From Paraburkholderia kururiensis (lineage in GTDB: Bacteria; Pseudomonadota; Gammaproteobacteria; Burkholderiales; Burkholderiaceae): DNA of 64,000 nucleotides. Both the position numbers and the translations under genes were made by a program. The DNA lies in assembly GCF_034424375.1 (NCBI RefSeq), contig NZ_CP139965.1:5084001-5148000 (forward strand), written 5' to 3'. Below are positions 44,429 through 52,453 of this stretch, in pieces. A model generated the notes under the pieces. The model was not told the DNA's origin. It saw only the letters and a program-made list of their open reading frames with translations, and did not search any database. The stretch's first letter is position 1, and each line of letters opens with the position of its first letter.

Positions 44429-45691
44429 ATGAGCGAGCAGAAGCAGACACCCGTCAAGGCGCGCCGCCGTCTGGGCGGCTGGATGCCCTCCAGCGAAGAC
44501 GCGGCGAAGACCTTCAGGCTGGACCTTGCCAGAAAGGCGCAGCAACGCGCCAACCGCCTGCAGGGCGCACCGCGCGCGAGCGTGGTGAAAGACCTCTCCG
44601 ATCTCCTGCTGGGCGACGCCGTGCTGCGCATGAACCTCACGCGCGCCATCGGCGAGGCGCGCGAGGCGGGCTACGAGCTGGGCTATACGTCGATCGAGGA
44701 ACTGATGGCGATCGTCGATTACCTCATGACGTACGCGCCGCCGTTCGATCCCTCGGCGCCGGTGGCCACGCCGCTCAACGCGGTGCTGGAATGGCCGATG
44801 TGCATGCCGTCGGGCTACGCGGTGTTTCGCGACCCCGCGTTCAACGAGCAGATGCGCCGCGTGCTCGATTACTGGTGCGGCTTTCTGAGCGGCCCGCATT
44901 CGCGCACGCATCTGAACACGCATGCACCGCACGGATGGTTCTGCGAAGCGGCGCGGCGCAAGATCGGCATGGACCAGTTCGTCTGCGACCCGGCGCGTCC
45001 GTATTGGGGCTTCGCTTCCTGGAACGGATTCTTCACGCGGGAGTTTCGCGAAGGCGTGCGGCCCGTGGCGGGATACGGCGACCATCGCATCATCGTGAGC
45101 GCGTGCGAGGCGTCGCCCTTCGACGTGCGTGAAAACGTGCAGCTGCACGACTGCTTCTGGCTCAAGAACCAGCCGTATTCGCTGCGCGAGATTCTGACCG
45201 AAAGCCAGCAGGATCTGGCGCACCGGTTCGTGGGCGGGTCGGTGTACCAGGGATACCTAAGCGCTTTCAACTATCACCGCTGGCATGCGCCTGTGGCGGG
45301 TCGCATCGTGGCCGCCTACAACGTGGACGGCACCTACTACTCAAATCTGGAAGCCGAAGGCGTGGACCCCGGCGGGCTCAACCACTCGCAGGGCTACACC
45401 ACGGCCGTCGCGGCGCGCGCGGTGATCGTGATCGACTGCGACGAGCCGGCTATCGGCGAAGTGGCGTGCGTGTTCGTGGGGATGGCCGAAGTGTCGTCAT
45501 GCCGGATCGTGGCGCTGCCGGGCCAGCACATGGAGAAGGGCGAGCAGATCGGCTACTTCCAGTACGGCGGCAGCACCTACTGCCTGATCTTCCGGCCCGG
45601 CGTGATCGAACAGTTCGAGCCGAAGCCGCCGTATCACGACGAAGCGCCGCCCATCAAGGTCAACGCGCATCTGGCTACGGCGCGGCGTTGA
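44429..45691 (+). CDS. Phosphatidylserine decarboxylase-related protein (PsiD-like)
   Basis: 420-residue protein. The N-terminal part (about residues 40-190, with YTSIEELMAIVDYLMTYAPP) matches the accessory domain found in soluble PSD-related decarboxylases such as PsiD. The C-terminal part is PSD-like: WGFASWNGFFTREFREGVRP, YHRWHAPVAGRIVAAYNVDG, and the self-cleavage motif YGGSTYCLIF with Ser382 as the likely pyruvoyl precursor. The GGST form rather than LGST points away from classical membrane PSD. Activity may be on an amino acid or phospholipid; this is not resolved. Start ATG 44429 has GGAG 9 nt upstream. It overlaps the convergent Nudix gene by 17 nt. Confidence 0.82.
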   Translation: MSEQKQTPVKARRRLGGWMPSSEDAAKTFRLDLARKAQQRANRLQGAPRASVVKDLSDLLLGDAVLRMNLTRAIGEAREAGYELGYTSIEELMAIVDYLMTYAPPFDPSAPVATPLNAVLEWPMCMPSGYAVFRDPAFNEQMRRVLDYWCGFLSGPHSRTHLNTHAPHGWFCEAARRKIGMDQFVCDPARPYWGFASWNGFFTREFREGVRPVAGYGDHRIIVSACEASPFDVRENVQLHDCFWLKNQPYSLREILTESQQDLAHRFVGGSVYQGYLSAFNYHRWHAPVAGRIVAAYNVDGTYYSNLEAEGVDPGGLNHSQGYTTAVAARAVIVIDCDEPAIGEVACVFVGMAEVSSCRIVALPGQHMEKGEQIGYFQYGGSTYCLIFRPGVIEQFEPKPPYHDEAPPIKVNAHLATARR

Positions 45692-46160
45692 GCGTGGCAG
45701 GGGCGCGCGAGGCGACCTCTGCCTCGCGCGTCACGTTCGTCGCGGATGCAGTGCGGTGCGCGTCGGCGTTCAACGCAGGTTCGCTTGCTCGCGCATCACG
45801 GCGCGCGAGCGCGAGCATGTCGACGATCACCCTGACCGCCGCGCTTGCGCGCAGGCGTTCCAGCTGCGCGACGTCGAACCACCGGCAGCGCGCGATCTCG
45901 CGGCCGGGCGCCGCGGCCGTGCCGGACGGCAAGGTGGCGAGAAACACGTGATGCCGCGTGCGTGTGCCCACGAACGCGAACAGATAGTGCAGTTCCACAG
46001 CCGCGAGATGCGTTTCTTCCAGCAGTTCGCGGCTCGCTGCCTGCATGAGCGTTTCGTCGGGCTTGAGCCTGCCGCCCGGCAGATTCCAGCGCGCGCCTGC
46101 CTTGCCCACCAGCAGCACGCGACTGCCACGTTCGCAGATTACGGTCGCGCGCTCTTTCAT
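45675..46160 (-). CDS. Nudix hydrolase
   Basis: 161-residue pyrophosphohydrolase. The Nudix box is clear: GGRLKPDETLMQAASREL followed by LEETHL (GX5EX7REUXEEXGU pattern, with the last Gly replaced). The start ATG 46160 is preceded on the minus strand by GGAGCATCCGAG; longer open frame upstream is unrelated. The last 40 residues are Ala-rich and extend beyond the normal domain, overlapping the 3-prime end of the PSD-like gene by 17 nt. Substrate unknown. Confidence 0.85.
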   Translation of the reverse strand: MKERATVICERGSRVLLVGKAGARWNLPGGRLKPDETLMQAASRELLEETHLAAVELHYLFAFVGTRTRHHVFLATLPSGTAAAPGREIARCRWFDVAQLERLRASAAVRVIVDMLALARRDARASEPALNADAHRTASATNVTREAEVASRAPATLNAAP

Positions 46161-46219
46161 CTCGGATGCTCCTCTTGCCGGTTGGTGCGGGTGCGTGGAT
46201 TCCGCGGGCGGGCGCCGCG

Positions 46220-46726
46220 CTAGCGCTTCGCTTCCTGGTCCGCGGCGGAGCGCTCCAGATACGCCGTCACCACTTCGGGCAGATGTTCGAGCAGCCAGCG
46301 CGACATCGCGACTTCCTGCGGCAGGATCTGCTCGCAGCAGCGCAGCGTTTCGGCGTCGCCCGCCACGCGCGCGGCGGCGATGAGTTCCGTGTAGGCCGCA
46401 ATCTCGATGTTCTCGAATACGTAGCCGGCCATGGCGCCCTTCACGACTTCGTCCGTGGTGGTCATGCCGCCCACGGCCTGGCCGAATGCCGCCACGCGCG
46501 CTGCCAGGTTCTTGATGGTGGACGGACCGCTGCCCAGACTGTCCAGGCGCGCTTCGAGCAACTTCTGCTGCGAGCGCGTTTCGTCGATGTGCTGTTCGAT
46601 GCGCTGGCGCAGCGCGGGATAGTGTTCGAGCCGCGAGGCTTGGGCCTTCAGCATGGATTCGGCGTGCTGTTCCATGGCGTAGGCGTCGCGCAGCCAGTCG
46701 AGCAGATGTTCGTTGGGGGTGGTCAT
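46220..46726 (-). CDS. Ferritin-like DUF892 protein (YciE/YciF family)
   Basis: 168-residue four-helix protein. Family features include LRDAYAMEQHAESMLKAQA near the N-terminus, HIDETRSQQKLLEARL, and YVFENIEIAAYTELIAAA with acidic/His residues placed to bind two metal ions. YciF-type proteins are linked to general stress in enterobacteria. A paralogue of the other DUF892 subtype lies at 48887. It sits in the same direction as the topoisomerase and Nudix genes. Confidence 0.85.
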   Translation of the reverse strand: MTTPNEHLLDWLRDAYAMEQHAESMLKAQASRLEHYPALRQRIEQHIDETRSQQKLLEARLDSLGSGPSTIKNLAARVAAFGQAVGGMTTTDEVVKGAMAGYVFENIEIAAYTELIAAARVAGDAETLRCCEQILPQEVAMSRWLLEHLPEVVTAYLERSAADQEAKR

Positions 46727-46753
46727 GGCGTTTCCTTGAGTCCTTCAAGCCGC

Positions 46754-46981
46754 TTATGGGGGCGGCCGGGCCCCGCGTCCAGGCGGTACGCGCTCTGTGC
46801 TCTGTGTTGCGCAACGCGCGTACCAGCCTTTCGCGACGGCGGGGCCAGGACGGCGGGCCATGCCGGACGGTCCGCAGGGCCATGTGCTTCGCGCCGGGTC
46901 AGGCGCCTCGCCGTGCAGGCCCCACACGCTGTGGGCGCGTTCGTGCACGGCGACCTCGATGGTGGCCGGGTGAGTCGTCAT
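46754..46981 (-). CDS. Possible small protein of unknown function
   Basis: 75-codon frame (begins MTTHPATIEVAVHERAHSVWG) between the DUF892 and topoisomerase genes, starting 18 nt after the topoisomerase stop. No clear ribosome-binding site and no recognised family; the second half is Gly/Pro/Arg-rich and looks non-coding. Kept only as a possibility. Confidence 0.2.
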   Translation of the reverse strand: MTTHPATIEVAVHERAHSVWGLHGEAPDPARSTWPCGPSGMARRPGPAVAKGWYARCATQSTERVPPGRGARPPP

Positions 46982-46998
46982 GCGCCCATGCGCACGTT

Positions 46999-48474
46999 TC
47001 AGGACGCTTGGAGTTCGCCGGCTGAGCGGCCTGCCTGACTCGAATGGCTCGAATGACTTGAACGGCTCGAACGCTCGGCGCTAGTCGAACGACTGGAATC
47101 TGCCGGCCGGGCCGAATGCCCTGGTCCGCGTGCCCGCATCGGCGCGCGCTTGCGTGTCGCCGAACGCGTGGCCTCTCTCGCCGCGGCGCGCATCGCGCGG
47201 GCATGACGGCGCAGCAATTGAGCGAACAGCGCCTCGTCGGCCTTGAGGCCGCGCCGCGTGCGCACCGCAGCGAGGCTGTGAAGCTCGCCTTGCTCGAAGG
47301 CATCCACCACGGCCGGGTGGATGTAGCAGCGTCGGCACACGGCAGGCGTGTTGCGCAGGGTCTGCGCGACGTCCTTGATGGTCTGCACGAGATGCCGATG
47401 AATGGCGCCTTTGCGCTTCCTGGTGCCGCGGTTCGCCGCACCTTTTGCCCGATCTGTTGCGCCGTCTTTTGCCGCATGCTTCGCTGCGCTTTTTGCCGCC
47501 TCCTTCGCGGCCTCTTTTGCCGCCTCTTTCGCGGCCTTTTTCTGCGCTTCTTCTTCGGCCTCCCGCCCGAGTTGCGCCTCGATGCGTCGGAGGGCGCCGA
47601 GCGCCAGCACGCTGCCCGCCCACGTGCGGTAGTCCTTGGCCGTGAAGTCGGCGCCGCTCGCTTCGCGCAGGTAGGTGTTGATGTCGTTGGAACTCACGGG
47701 CCGCAGCGCGCCGTTTTCATCGACGAACTGGAACAGCTCGTGGCCCGGCAGCCCGAGGCAACGGCGCACCACGCTCGCCACGCGCGGGTCGTCCACCTCG
47801 ACGTCGTGCGCGACGCCGCTCTTGCCGCGAAAGCGAAAGCGCAGCTTGCCCGCGGCGATGGCCGCGTGCTTCTTGCGCAGCGTCGTGAGACCGTAGGAGC
47901 GGTTTTCCTTCGCGTATTCGGCGTTGCCCACGCGCACGAGCGTGATGTCGAGCAGCCGTACGACAGTGGCCACCACCTTGTCCCACGGCATGCCCGGCAG
48001 CTTCAGGTCGCGCGCCACACGGCGACGCACGCGCGGCAACGCGTCGCCGAACGCAGCCATGCGTTCGTACTTGGTGGCGTCGCGCACTTCGCGCCATGCA
48101 GGGTGATAGCGGTATTGCTTGCGCCCGCGTGCGTCGCGGCCGGTGGCTTGCAGATAGCCGCGCGGGTCGGCGCAGATCCAGACGTCGGTGTAGGCCGGCG
48201 GAATGGCGAGCGCGTCGATGCGTGCGATCTCGCTGGCGTCGCGGATGCGGCGGCCGGCGGTGTCGAAGTACGCGAAGCGCCGGCCCGCGCGCTTGCGCGT
48301 GATGCCGGGGCTGCGGTCGTTCACGTATTGCAGGTCGTGCGCGGGGTCGCTGGATGCAATCGAGGCCATCGAGGCGATCTCTGTCGCCACGCCGTTGCCC
48401 TGTTCGACGGACGCGCTCGTGCCTGCCCGCGGCGCCCGCGTGGTCCCAACGTCTTGTCGTGATCGTGATGGCAT
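46999..48474 (-). CDS. DNA topoisomerase IB (eukaryotic/poxvirus-like)
   Basis: 491-residue enzyme that relaxes supercoils by a 3-prime phosphotyrosine link. The N-terminal DNA-binding part has SPGITRKRAGRRFAYFDTAG and IPPAYTDVWICADPRGYLQA. The catalytic domain has YAKENRSYGLTTLRKKHA, ADFTAKDYRTWAGS and NTPAVCRRCYIHPAVVDAF with the active Tyr. Unusual is an Ala/Lys-rich insertion of about 50 residues (EEAQKKAAKEAAKEAAKEAA and on) within the catalytic domain, and a Ser/Arg-rich tail. ATG 48474 chosen; a GTG at 48486 is possible. Bacterial homologues of this type often sit with stress genes, as here. Confidence 0.9.
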   Translation of the reverse strand: MPSRSRQDVGTTRAPRAGTSASVEQGNGVATEIASMASIASSDPAHDLQYVNDRSPGITRKRAGRRFAYFDTAGRRIRDASEIARIDALAIPPAYTDVWICADPRGYLQATGRDARGRKQYRYHPAWREVRDATKYERMAAFGDALPRVRRRVARDLKLPGMPWDKVVATVVRLLDITLVRVGNAEYAKENRSYGLTTLRKKHAAIAAGKLRFRFRGKSGVAHDVEVDDPRVASVVRRCLGLPGHELFQFVDENGALRPVSSNDINTYLREASGADFTAKDYRTWAGSVLALGALRRIEAQLGREAEEEAQKKAAKEAAKEAAKEAAKSAAKHAAKDGATDRAKGAANRGTRKRKGAIHRHLVQTIKDVAQTLRNTPAVCRRCYIHPAVVDAFEQGELHSLAAVRTRRGLKADEALFAQLLRRHARAMRAAAREATRSATRKRAPMRARGPGHSARPADSSRSTSAERSSRSSHSSHSSQAGRSAGELQAS

Positions 48475-48886
48475 GTCGCTGTCCACATGTCGTTTCCACT
48501 TGCCGTGTCCACCTCGTGCGGACAGCAGCCATCACAGCAACGGGCATGCCAGTGGCTTTCCCGGCGACCGCCTCGTGTCGGCTTCGCGTTTGGTCGTGCG
48601 TTCGCAGGTGCGTTGCGCTGCACGTTCAGCCCCGTGCATGGCGCCGCGTTGCCCGCCATATTCATTCGCACAGGTAAGCGTTACAACGCGGTCATGTCGC
48701 GCTGTCTGCATCGCGCGCGCCAGGTAGGGCGACTCGCCCGTACGCCGTTCGACGCGCCGTGTGGCACACCCGTTGCGGATGGACACAGGCAGGTGGTCCG
48801 CGTATGCGCGCAACGCATTTCGGCGCTGCACGCGGTCCATGTCGCCATCGCATTCGCGATCAACCATCCACTCACAGGAGCTACAG
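48475..48886. other. Divergent intergenic region between topoisomerase IB and DUF892 genes
   Basis: About 410 nt separate the two divergent starts. No gene with a good start or familiar sequence is visible. Presumably holds the promoters of both. Confidence 0.5.
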
Positions 48887-49384
48887 ATGACGCGCAAGAC
48901 ACTTCAGGATCTTTTCGTCCATTCGCTTTCGGACATCTACAGCGCGGAGAAGCAGCTCACGCGCGCGCTCGGCAAGCTCTCCCGGGCCGCGAGCAACGAG
49001 GAGCTCTCGAAGGCGTTTCAGACCCACCTGGAAGAAACGCAAGGGCAGATCGAGCGCATCGACAAGGTGGTCGAGTCGAGCGGCATCCGGCTCAAGCGCA
49101 TCAAGTGCGTGGCGATGGAAGGGCTCGTCGAGGAAGGACAGGAACTGATCGAGGAAATCGAGAAGGGGCCGGTGCTGGACGCGGGCCTCGTGGGCGCCGC
49201 GCAGAAGGTGGAGCACTACGAGATTGCGGCCTACGGCACGCTCTGCGCGCTCGGCAAGCAGCTTGGCCTCAACGACGCCGTGAAGCTGCTCCAGGAAACG
49301 CTGGAAGAAGAGAAGGCCACCGACCTCAAGCTCACGCAGTTCGCACAGAAGGCCGGCAACGTGCAGGCGCAGAAGGCGGCTTGA
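48887..49384 (+). CDS. Ferritin-like DUF892 protein (YciF subtype)
   Basis: 165-residue four-helix protein beginning MTRKTLQDLFVHSLSDIYSAEKQL, the classical YciF start. It also has FQTHLEETQGQIERIDKV and AAQKVEHYEIAAYGTLCALG with the metal-binding Glu/His pattern. A good Shine-Dalgarno (AGGAG, 7 nt before ATG) fixes the start. Paralogous to the protein at 46220 but of a distinct subtype. Likely stress-related by family association. Confidence 0.9.
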   Translation: MTRKTLQDLFVHSLSDIYSAEKQLTRALGKLSRAASNEELSKAFQTHLEETQGQIERIDKVVESSGIRLKRIKCVAMEGLVEEGQELIEEIEKGPVLDAGLVGAAQKVEHYEIAAYGTLCALGKQLGLNDAVKLLQETLEEEKATDLKLTQFAQKAGNVQAQKAA

Positions 49385-49611
49385 GCGCGTAGGTGTTGAA
49401 GGGCTTTGCTTCCTTCGATGCCCTCAGCGATTTCAGCGCCGTGGCACTTCTGCGGTTCTCGCGAGACGCTTCAGGCGCGTGGGCGCCTGGAGCGTTTCAC
49501 TGCAAGGTGCAGCTGCCGCGTGCCGCTCGCCGTTTGCGCTGACCGTCTTTGCGCGCGACCGGCGCCGGCTTCCTACGCGTGGTCGAGGCTACACACCAGC
49601 ACGCTGCCGCC

Positions 49612-50394
49612 TCAAACGAGTGGTGCCGGCTGCGGCGTTGCGCGGGCCAATGCGCCGCGGCTTTCCGGCGTACGTGTACCGCGGATGAAGCTGGCGATGG
49701 ACGGCTCGCGGTCCGGTTCCATGACGCTCGCGTCGTCGACGTAGCGGGTACGCACGCGCGACGACACGCGGTGCCACTCGAACGCATCGACGGGCAAGCC
49801 GGCTTCCTGCGCGAAGCAGTTCGCCTGTTCGAGCGGCGTGTGGGGGTCGAGCCACGCCTTCGCCATACCGAGCGAGAACACCACAGGGCGGCTGTTGCCC
49901 GCCGCGGCGGGGCCGCCGTCGGCTGCCGACGAGACCACCACGAAGCCGCTCTCCGCATCTTCTTCGCCGTGCAGCAGCATGCTGCTCAGGCCCGCCATCC
50001 AGACGGGACCGCCATTGGCGCGGCGCACGGCGAACGAGTGCGGGGCGCCGTCGTCGTCGCGAATGGATTCGTACCAGTGATCGCACGGAATGATGACGCG
50101 CCGGTCCGCGAGCAGGCCCGACCACACGCCGGTGCTGAGCCTTTCGAGGCGCGCATGCGAGAGCGGTCGAATCTTGAGCGCCGCGGCCCACGGCGGGAGA
50201 TAGCCCCAACGAACGCAGCGCGACGACTCGCGATAGAGAATCAGCTGCCGGCAGCCGGGGATGATGTTCCAGCTGGGTGCGTCGTCGTACGGGGCGGGGT
50301 CGAACAGCGGTTCGACTTCGTCGTCGGGAAGGCCTGGGGTGAGCGCCGCGGCGTACGCGGCTCCGAACTGGGTTCGGGCGTAACGGCCGTACAT
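49612..50394 (-). CDS. Degenerate SRAP/YedK-family protein lacking the catalytic Cys
   Basis: 260-residue homologue of SOS-response-associated peptidases (HMCES/YedK), which shield abasic sites through Cys2. Here the protein begins MYGRYARTQF, so Cys2 is replaced by Tyr (TAC). Asn43 (SWNIIPG) and Glu109 (CDHWYES) are kept, but the NARAET region reads SHARLER and the active-site His before the RMP-type strand is replaced (GNSRPVVFS). A GGAG site 8 nt upstream and the fit to the family start support ATG 50394. It may bind DNA without cross-linking, or be decaying. No SOS box was identified. Confidence 0.82.
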   Translation of the reverse strand: MYGRYARTQFGAAYAAALTPGLPDDEVEPLFDPAPYDDAPSWNIIPGCRQLILYRESSRCVRWGYLPPWAAALKIRPLSHARLERLSTGVWSGLLADRRVIIPCDHWYESIRDDDGAPHSFAVRRANGGPVWMAGLSSMLLHGEEDAESGFVVVSSAADGGPAAAGNSRPVVFSLGMAKAWLDPHTPLEQANCFAQEAGLPVDAFEWHRVSSRVRTRYVDDASVMEPDREPSIASFIRGTRTPESRGALARATPQPAPLV

Positions 50395-50590
50395 GGTCTG
50401 CTCCGGAAGCCTCGACACGCGAGGGAAGGACCATAGTCTCACCGTTGGCCGCCCACGTCCAACGGGGTCCGACCGCGCTGGACGATGGGGCTGGCGGTCC
50501 AAGCCCGATGTGGGGCGTGGTTGGCCGCGTGTGTTTTTGCTGTGCTTGCCGACTGGGGCGGCATCCGGGCGGGCAGCCCGGATGCCAATT

Positions 50591-50650
50591 CGGTTGCAAA
50601 GCCGGTTGCAAAGCCGGTTGCAAAGCCGGTTGCAAACCGGGTTGCAAGCC
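50591..50650. repeat. Five 12-bp tandem repeats
   Basis: Three exact copies of CGGTTGCAAAGC (50591-50626) are followed by the variants CGGTTGCAAACC and GGGTTGCAAGCC to 50650. They lie in the intergenic region between the SRAP-like gene and the small repeat-protein gene, 31 nt after the end of the latter. Confidence 0.85.
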
Positions 50651-50681
50651 CCGTCGGCAACCGGGCACACCAACAGGCGAC

Positions 50682-51023
50682 TTACTGCGCCGGCTTGTCG
50701 TCGCCCTTCACGGCGCGCCTGGTCGCCTCATACCCTTTGCGGCTCGTATCGGCGATGCCGTGGCCCACGGCCCGGGCTCCGCTCGCCACGCCGTGACCGA
50801 CCACCTTCGCACCGCTCGCCACGCCGTGGCCCACCACCTTCGCGCCGCTCGCGATGTCGTGTCCCGCTTCCTTCGCGCCGTGTGCAATCGCGTGGCCGGT
50901 GTCCTTGCCGGCGGTCTTCACGTCCTGCTTGAGCGCGTGGGCGTCTTCGGAGAGATCCGCGTGAGCGAACGGGCTGATGGCGGCGAGGGCGACAGTAAAG
51001 GCGAGGAGCTTCGTTTTCTTCAT
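50682..51023 (-). CDS. Small exported protein with 11-residue repeats
   Basis: 113-residue protein with a clear signal peptide (MKKTKLLAFTVALAAISPFAHA). The mature part repeats units like GAKVVGHGVAS about five times with period 11, giving an amphipathic pattern reminiscent of LEA-like proteins. No enzymatic motif. It sits just after the last gene of the pigment operon (52 nt) in the same direction and could be co-transcribed, but no link to pigment synthesis is known to me. Confidence 0.65.
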   Translation of the reverse strand: MKKTKLLAFTVALAAISPFAHADLSEDAHALKQDVKTAGKDTGHAIAHGAKEAGHDIASGAKVVGHGVASGAKVVGHGVASGARAVGHGIADTSRKGYEATRRAVKGDDKPAQ

Positions 51024-51074
51024 GGCGTGGGTTCTCCCGTGATGGTTGGGTTGGAGTGGTTCAAAGGTGCGGCT

Positions 51075-51626
51075 TCAAGGCCGGGGCGCGTGCTCCGCTG
51101 CGTCGGCGTCGAGTATGACGGCGGCGCGGCCCGTCATCAGCAGTTCGCCGCCGCAATGCAGCGTGAAGCGGTAGAGCACGTTGTTGCCGTCGCCGCCGAG
51201 CCGTGTGGCTTCGACGTCGAGCGGACCGGCGAGCGTATCGAGCCGCGCGACGTTCACTTCGAGATCGCGCAGGCTTGCGAGAAAGCCGGCGCGCGGCGGC
51301 GCGTTCGTGTGCGGGTGCGCCGAGGCGAGCACGGCGCCGTGAGCGGCCATGGCCTGCGCCGCGTATTCGACGCCGCAGATCGCGGCGAGCCGTCCGTCCG
51401 CGCGCAGCGGGTTGTGCGCATCGAGATGGCTCGTTGCCGTGCAGCGGATCGAGAGGTCGTCCCAGGCCGTGACGGCGTCGAGCAGGCACATCGAGCCGGC
51501 ATGGGGAATGTGGGCCGCGATCCAGTCCTTCGCGAGCGGCGCGGCGAGCGTGGCCGCTGCGGCAGCGGAGGGCGGGACACACGAAGGTTCGGTCACGAGT
51601 GGAGCGGGCGAAACGTTGAGCGTCAT
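51075..51626 (-). CDS. apeP: 3-hydroxyacyl-ACP dehydratase (ApeP-like)
   Basis: 183-residue hot-dog-fold dehydratase with HIPHAGSMCLLDAVTAWDD (catalytic His region) and the Glu-containing helix ICGVEYAAQAMAAHGAVL. It would dehydrate hydroxyacyl intermediates during polyene chain growth. The ATG at 51626 overlaps the stop of the preceding ketosynthase-like gene by 4 nt (ATGA). It is the last gene of the tightly overlapped minus-strand operon. Confidence 0.82.
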   Translation of the reverse strand: MTLNVSPAPLVTEPSCVPPSAAAAATLAAPLAKDWIAAHIPHAGSMCLLDAVTAWDDLSIRCTATSHLDAHNPLRADGRLAAICGVEYAAQAMAAHGAVLASAHPHTNAPPRAGFLASLRDLEVNVARLDTLAGPLDVEATRLGGDGNNVLYRFTLHCGGELLMTGRAAVILDADAAEHAPRP

Positions 51627-52453
51627 GAGCGGAAGTGGCCGGTTGAATCCGGCCATGTAATGTCGATCCGGCAATGGAGGCCGGGCAGGTAGTCGAGCAC
51701 GACGCTCGCGTTCCGGCCCGCGGCGAGCGCGGCACACAGCGGCAATGCGCGCGCGGCGGGATGGCTCGCGCGCAGCGCTTCGAGCGCGGCGTCGGGCAGC
51801 GTGGTGGCGGCGGCGTCCGTGAGTTCGGCTTCGATGCGCGCGACGGTTCGCTCGCCCGGCTGCGCCGCGAAGACGAACGCCACGCCGAACGCGTCGGGTA
51901 CGGGACGCACGTTGCGCATGGGCAGCGGGTAGTCGGTGTCGAAGGCGATCAGCAGGTTCGGCGTGCCGTCTACGGCGGCCTGGGTCAGGCTTTCGAGCAG
52001 GCCCGCGCAGAAGCTGCCGTCGTAGGCGCACAGCACGTTGGAGGGCGCCATGGCGCGCGTCGCGATGCTCCAGTAACCGGCGGGCGCGTTGTGCACGGAG
52101 TTGTGAAAGCGCGTGGGCGAGAGTTGCCGGTCTTCGCCCGCGAGCGTTTCGCAGATCGCGTGGCAGTTCTGACCATCCCCGCCCGACGACGCGAACACGG
52201 TGGCGAGCGTGGACGCATCGCGCCCGCTCGCGGCGACGGCCTCCAGACCCACGGCGAGCGCGAGCTTCACGCCCGCGCCGGTGCGCCGCCGCTCGGCGGG
52301 CGGCAAGGCGGCGGGCGCCGGCAGCACGGTGCGCTCGTTCGGTCCGCCTGCATAGGGCACGCGTCCCGCGAGCACCTCGCGTGCATTCGCCCAGCCGCCG
52401 AGTGCAGGACCGAGCAGCCCGATGCCTTCGATAAACGCGGTGAGCCGGCTCAT
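51623..52453 (-). CDS. apeC: Ketosynthase-like chain-length-factor partner (ApeC-like)
   Basis: 276-residue protein resembling the N-terminal domain of beta-ketoacyl synthases. It lacks a catalytic Cys context; the corresponding segment reads NVLCAYDGSFCAGLLE. Shorter than a full ketosynthase (about 400 residues). In aryl polyene pathways this type pairs with the true ketosynthase to set chain length. It overlaps the ketosynthase stop and the dehydratase start by 4 nt each, consistent with a fixed-ratio complex. The role is by family and context. Confidence 0.8.
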   Translation of the reverse strand: MSRLTAFIEGIGLLGPALGGWANAREVLAGRVPYAGGPNERTVLPAPAALPPAERRRTGAGVKLALAVGLEAVAASGRDASTLATVFASSGGDGQNCHAICETLAGEDRQLSPTRFHNSVHNAPAGYWSIATRAMAPSNVLCAYDGSFCAGLLESLTQAAVDGTPNLLIAFDTDYPLPMRNVRPVPDAFGVAFVFAAQPGERTVARIEAELTDAAATTLPDAALEALRASHPAARALPLCAALAAGRNASVVLDYLPGLHCRIDITWPDSTGHFRS

